Of a DNA stretch of 64,000 bases, positions 61,938 to 64,000 are shown piece after piece. The notes below the pieces were generated by a model. That model was not told the origin of the DNA. It was given only the letters and a program-made list of their open reading frames with translations, and searched no databases. Position 1 is the stretch's first letter. Each line of letters starts with the position of its first letter. The DNA comes from Pelagibacteraceae bacterium AG-426-G02 (GTDB lineage Bacteria; Pseudomonadota; Alphaproteobacteria; Pelagibacterales; Pelagibacteraceae): NCBI GenBank assembly GCA_003213155.1, contig QCNQ01000003.1:1-64000 (forward strand). The letters run 5' to 3'. Position numbers and translations under genes: made by a program.

Positions 61938-62050
61938 AGGGACTCTTCGCTCTCTGTGTATCTCCGCGATTACTCATCGAAGGGTCCCTAAAACTCTCTC
62001 TTAAAGTTAGTTAAACGAAAAAAAAGCCCCTCCCTCAAGGGGCTTTTTTT
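61938..62050 (+). ncRNA. Candidate structured RNA between amt and its terminator
   Basis: 12-bp stem AGGGACTCTTCG/CGAAGGGTCCCT (one G:U) with 28-nt loop, then terminator hairpin; GC-rich relative to other intergenic DNA here. Confidence 0.4.
62018..62050 (+). terminator. Rho-independent terminator
   Basis: AAAAAAAAGCCCC-TCCCTCAA-GGGGCTTTTTTT. Confidence 0.92.
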
Positions 62051-62071
62051 ATTTTCATAAAACTTAAATGA

Positions 62072-63058
62072 TTACAAATTTTCAATCACCTGATTAAACA
62101 CTTCATCGGGCTTAAGATTTTTCATCCCATTTCTGTCCCTATGCCAAACATTATCCACATAATCCTTTGGAACTATTGGAATAATTTTACTATATTTTAG
62201 CTCACTCACTGGGTCATTGGCTATTAATCCAAATGATTTAATTCCAAGAGCTGCTGCAAGATTTAATGGACCTGAATTATTTCCAAGAAAAAAATCTGAA
62301 TTTTTAATTGCTAATATTACTCCTTGTAGATCTTTATTAGAACAATCGATAAAATAATCTTTATTAGACTCAGCAATTATTTTTTTTGCAATATGAGATT
62401 TTTCTGGGCTGCAAACGAGATATATATAATTGAATAATTTTTTTTCAAACAAAAGATCGGCAAGTTTGATAAAATCTTCCTCATACCACATTTTGTAATC
62501 TTCAAAAGAATCAACCCCAAAAGCAATTTTCTTTCCATCCAAAATAAGGTCAGAATTGTTTTTTTTGAGACTCTCAACATCAATTTCCAAATTTGGATAC
62601 TTATTCTCTATAGTTATCGAATTAATCTTAAGTAGTTTTTGAGATCTTTCTGAATAATTTAACTTCAAATCCTCCTCATTAAGAAAATTTTTAACAGTAA
62701 GCCATTTCTTTTGGTTTTTAAATCCCGGTCCAATAATATTCTTAATTTTTGCCATTTTAGCTGCGATGGCAGGTTTATTGACCTTATCTAATATATATAC
62801 AAAATCATATTTCTTAGATTTAAATAATTTTACTAATTTGAATACATCAACCCAATAAAATAAACCCTTTCTAAAATCATTGTAAAAAATTTGATTAATA
62901 TGTTTTATGTCTTTAAGAATATTTTGGGCTTGAGTTTTTTCTCTGACAACTAAATCTATATTTGTTTGATGATGTTGACTGATAGCTTTTATGTAGGGTA
63001 ATTGCCAGATTAAATCACCTAATTTATGATGAGTATAAACGATACAAATTTTATTCAT
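62072..63058 (-). CDS. Glycosyltransferase family 9 (heptosyltransferase-like)
   Basis: VYTHHKLGDLIWQLPYIKAISQ, DFFLGNNSGPLNLAAALGIKSFGL. Confidence 0.88.
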   Translation of the reverse strand: MNKICIVYTHHKLGDLIWQLPYIKAISQHHQTNIDLVVREKTQAQNILKDIKHINQIFYNDFRKGLFYWVDVFKLVKLFKSKKYDFVYILDKVNKPAIAAKMAKIKNIIGPGFKNQKKWLTVKNFLNEEDLKLNYSERSQKLLKINSITIENKYPNLEIDVESLKKNNSDLILDGKKIAFGVDSFEDYKMWYEEDFIKLADLLFEKKLFNYIYLVCSPEKSHIAKKIIAESNKDYFIDCSNKDLQGVILAIKNSDFFLGNNSGPLNLAAALGIKSFGLIANDPVSELKYSKIIPIVPKDYVDNVWHRDRNGMKNLKPDEVFNQVIENL

Positions 63059-63105
63059 TTTTATTTATGTGATTTCAAAAAAAACTATATAATAAATTTA
63101 GTTCT

Positions 63106-63489
63106 ATGAATATAAAATCGTCAAAAACATTAGTCACAGAAGCTTTAAGCGAAATTAAAACAATTTCACCAGACGAAGCATTATCAATGATGAATGAAGA
63201 TAAATGTAATCTAATTGATATTAGAGATATAAGAGAACTTGAAAGAGATGGGCGAGTTGAAAATTCAAATCATATTCCGAGAGGAATGTTAGAATTTTGG
63301 TTAGATCCTGATAGTCCATATTTTAAAGATGGTAAATTAGATATGAATAAAGAAATGGTTCTTTTCTGTGCTGGCGGTATGAGATCAGCATTGGCTGCAA
63401 AAACTCTTAAAGATATGGGGTTTGAAAAAGTTTCACACATTGATGGTGGGTTTGGAGCTATTAGAAATAGTAAATTTAAGATTGTTTAA
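63106..63489 (+). CDS. Rhodanese-like domain protein
   Basis: NLIDIRDIRELERDGRVENSNHIPRGMLEFW, VLFCAGGMRSALAAKTLKDMGFEKVSHIDGGFGA. Confidence 0.92.
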   Translation: MNIKSSKTLVTEALSEIKTISPDEALSMMNEDKCNLIDIRDIRELERDGRVENSNHIPRGMLEFWLDPDSPYFKDGKLDMNKEMVLFCAGGMRSALAAKTLKDMGFEKVSHIDGGFGAIRNSKFKIV

Positions 63490-64000
63490 GAAACACACTC
63501 TTCTAAAGCATATTCAAGTCTATCTTGTCCCCAAAAAAGTTTATTGTTGACTATGAAGGTTGGGGCACCGAATACATCATTTTGAAAAGCTTTGTCAGTT
63601 AAACTTTTTAATTCGTCTTTTACTTTTTGATTACTTATATCTTCAAAAAATTTTTTTTTATCAATTTTACAATTATCTAAAATTTCGTTTACGTTAGCTT
63701 CGATTGATATATCTATATTATTTTTCCAATAGGCATCAAAACAAATATCAAAGTATTCGCTTTTTTTATTTGAATCGATTGAAATAAATCCTCTCATTAA
63801 ATAAAGGGTATTAATCGGAAATTTTTCGTTCCATTTAAAAGATATATTATTTTTGTTAGCTATAATTTCGCAATCATTTTTCATATTTTTCATTTTTCGT
63901 TCATTAAAAGCAGGAGCAGTTATGTTACCTAACTTATGTAAACCCCCAAGCAAAATAGGTTTATAATTAAAATCGACCCCATTTTTATTCTGCATTGATT
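63486..64000 (-). CDS. DsbA-family/HCCA isomerase-like protein, likely truncated at window end
   Basis: ...DVFGAPTFIVNNKLFWGQDRLEYALEE C-terminal motif; the N-terminal thioredoxin-fold start is missing, so it probably continues past base 64000. Confidence 0.8.
   Translation of the reverse strand, partial: SMQNKNGVDFNYKPILLGGLHKLGNITAPAFNERKMKNMKNDCEIIANKNNISFKWNEKFPINTLYLMRGFISIDSNKKSEYFDICFDAYWKNNIDISIEANVNEILDNCKIDKKKFFEDISNQKVKDELKSLTDKAFQNDVFGAPTFIVNNKLFWGQDRLEYALEECVS

Noticed and set aside
1-64000. tRNA, rRNA, SRP RNA, tmRNA, RNase P, CRISPR array, transposase or phage genes
   Set aside because: Read through all gaps of about 40 bp or more and saw no recognisable signatures; a tRNAscan-SE/cmscan run would be decisive.

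Overview
AT-rich, gene-dense alphaproteobacterial window. Gene content and order look like Pelagibacterales (SAR11): aroQ-accB-accC, an iscR-suf operon, thiS-thiG plus a TPP-riboswitch-linked SSSF transporter, and amt and glnA without adjacent PII genes. I found no rRNA, tRNA, CRISPR, phage or transposase genes. Most of the window is housekeeping: pepA, ndk, purN/purM, hda, aspS, rne/rng, a PBP1A-type enzyme, prfB, tyrS, anmK, suf, glnA, rseP, HU and amt. The main accessory block (about 34-48 kb) is a myo-inositol-type catabolic locus. It has a sugar ABC transporter, IolG, IolE and IolD, but no IolB, IolC or IolJ; instead it has an HpaI-type aldolase, an SSADH-like dehydrogenase, a ROK kinase and an FAH-family enzyme. 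Observations most worth checking: (1) a 17-bp dyad TATGCA-N5-(T/A)(G/A)CATA at nearly the same distance upstream of both glnA and amt, a candidate PII-independent nitrogen operator; (2) the variant inositol locus; (3) a GC-rich structured intergenic element between amt and its terminator, a candidate sRNA; (4) a multi-copy TTTACAAA operator array between a RamB/ScfR-type regulator and the aceA operon; (5) an IscR type-1-like operator over the iscR-suf promoter; (6) a prfB programmed +1 frameshift that the ORF track misses; (7) a 56-aa small ORF with a promoter placed for leaderless transcription; (8) a ROK kinase that has lost its zinc-binding cysteines. All calls come from reading the sequence; no database search was run.
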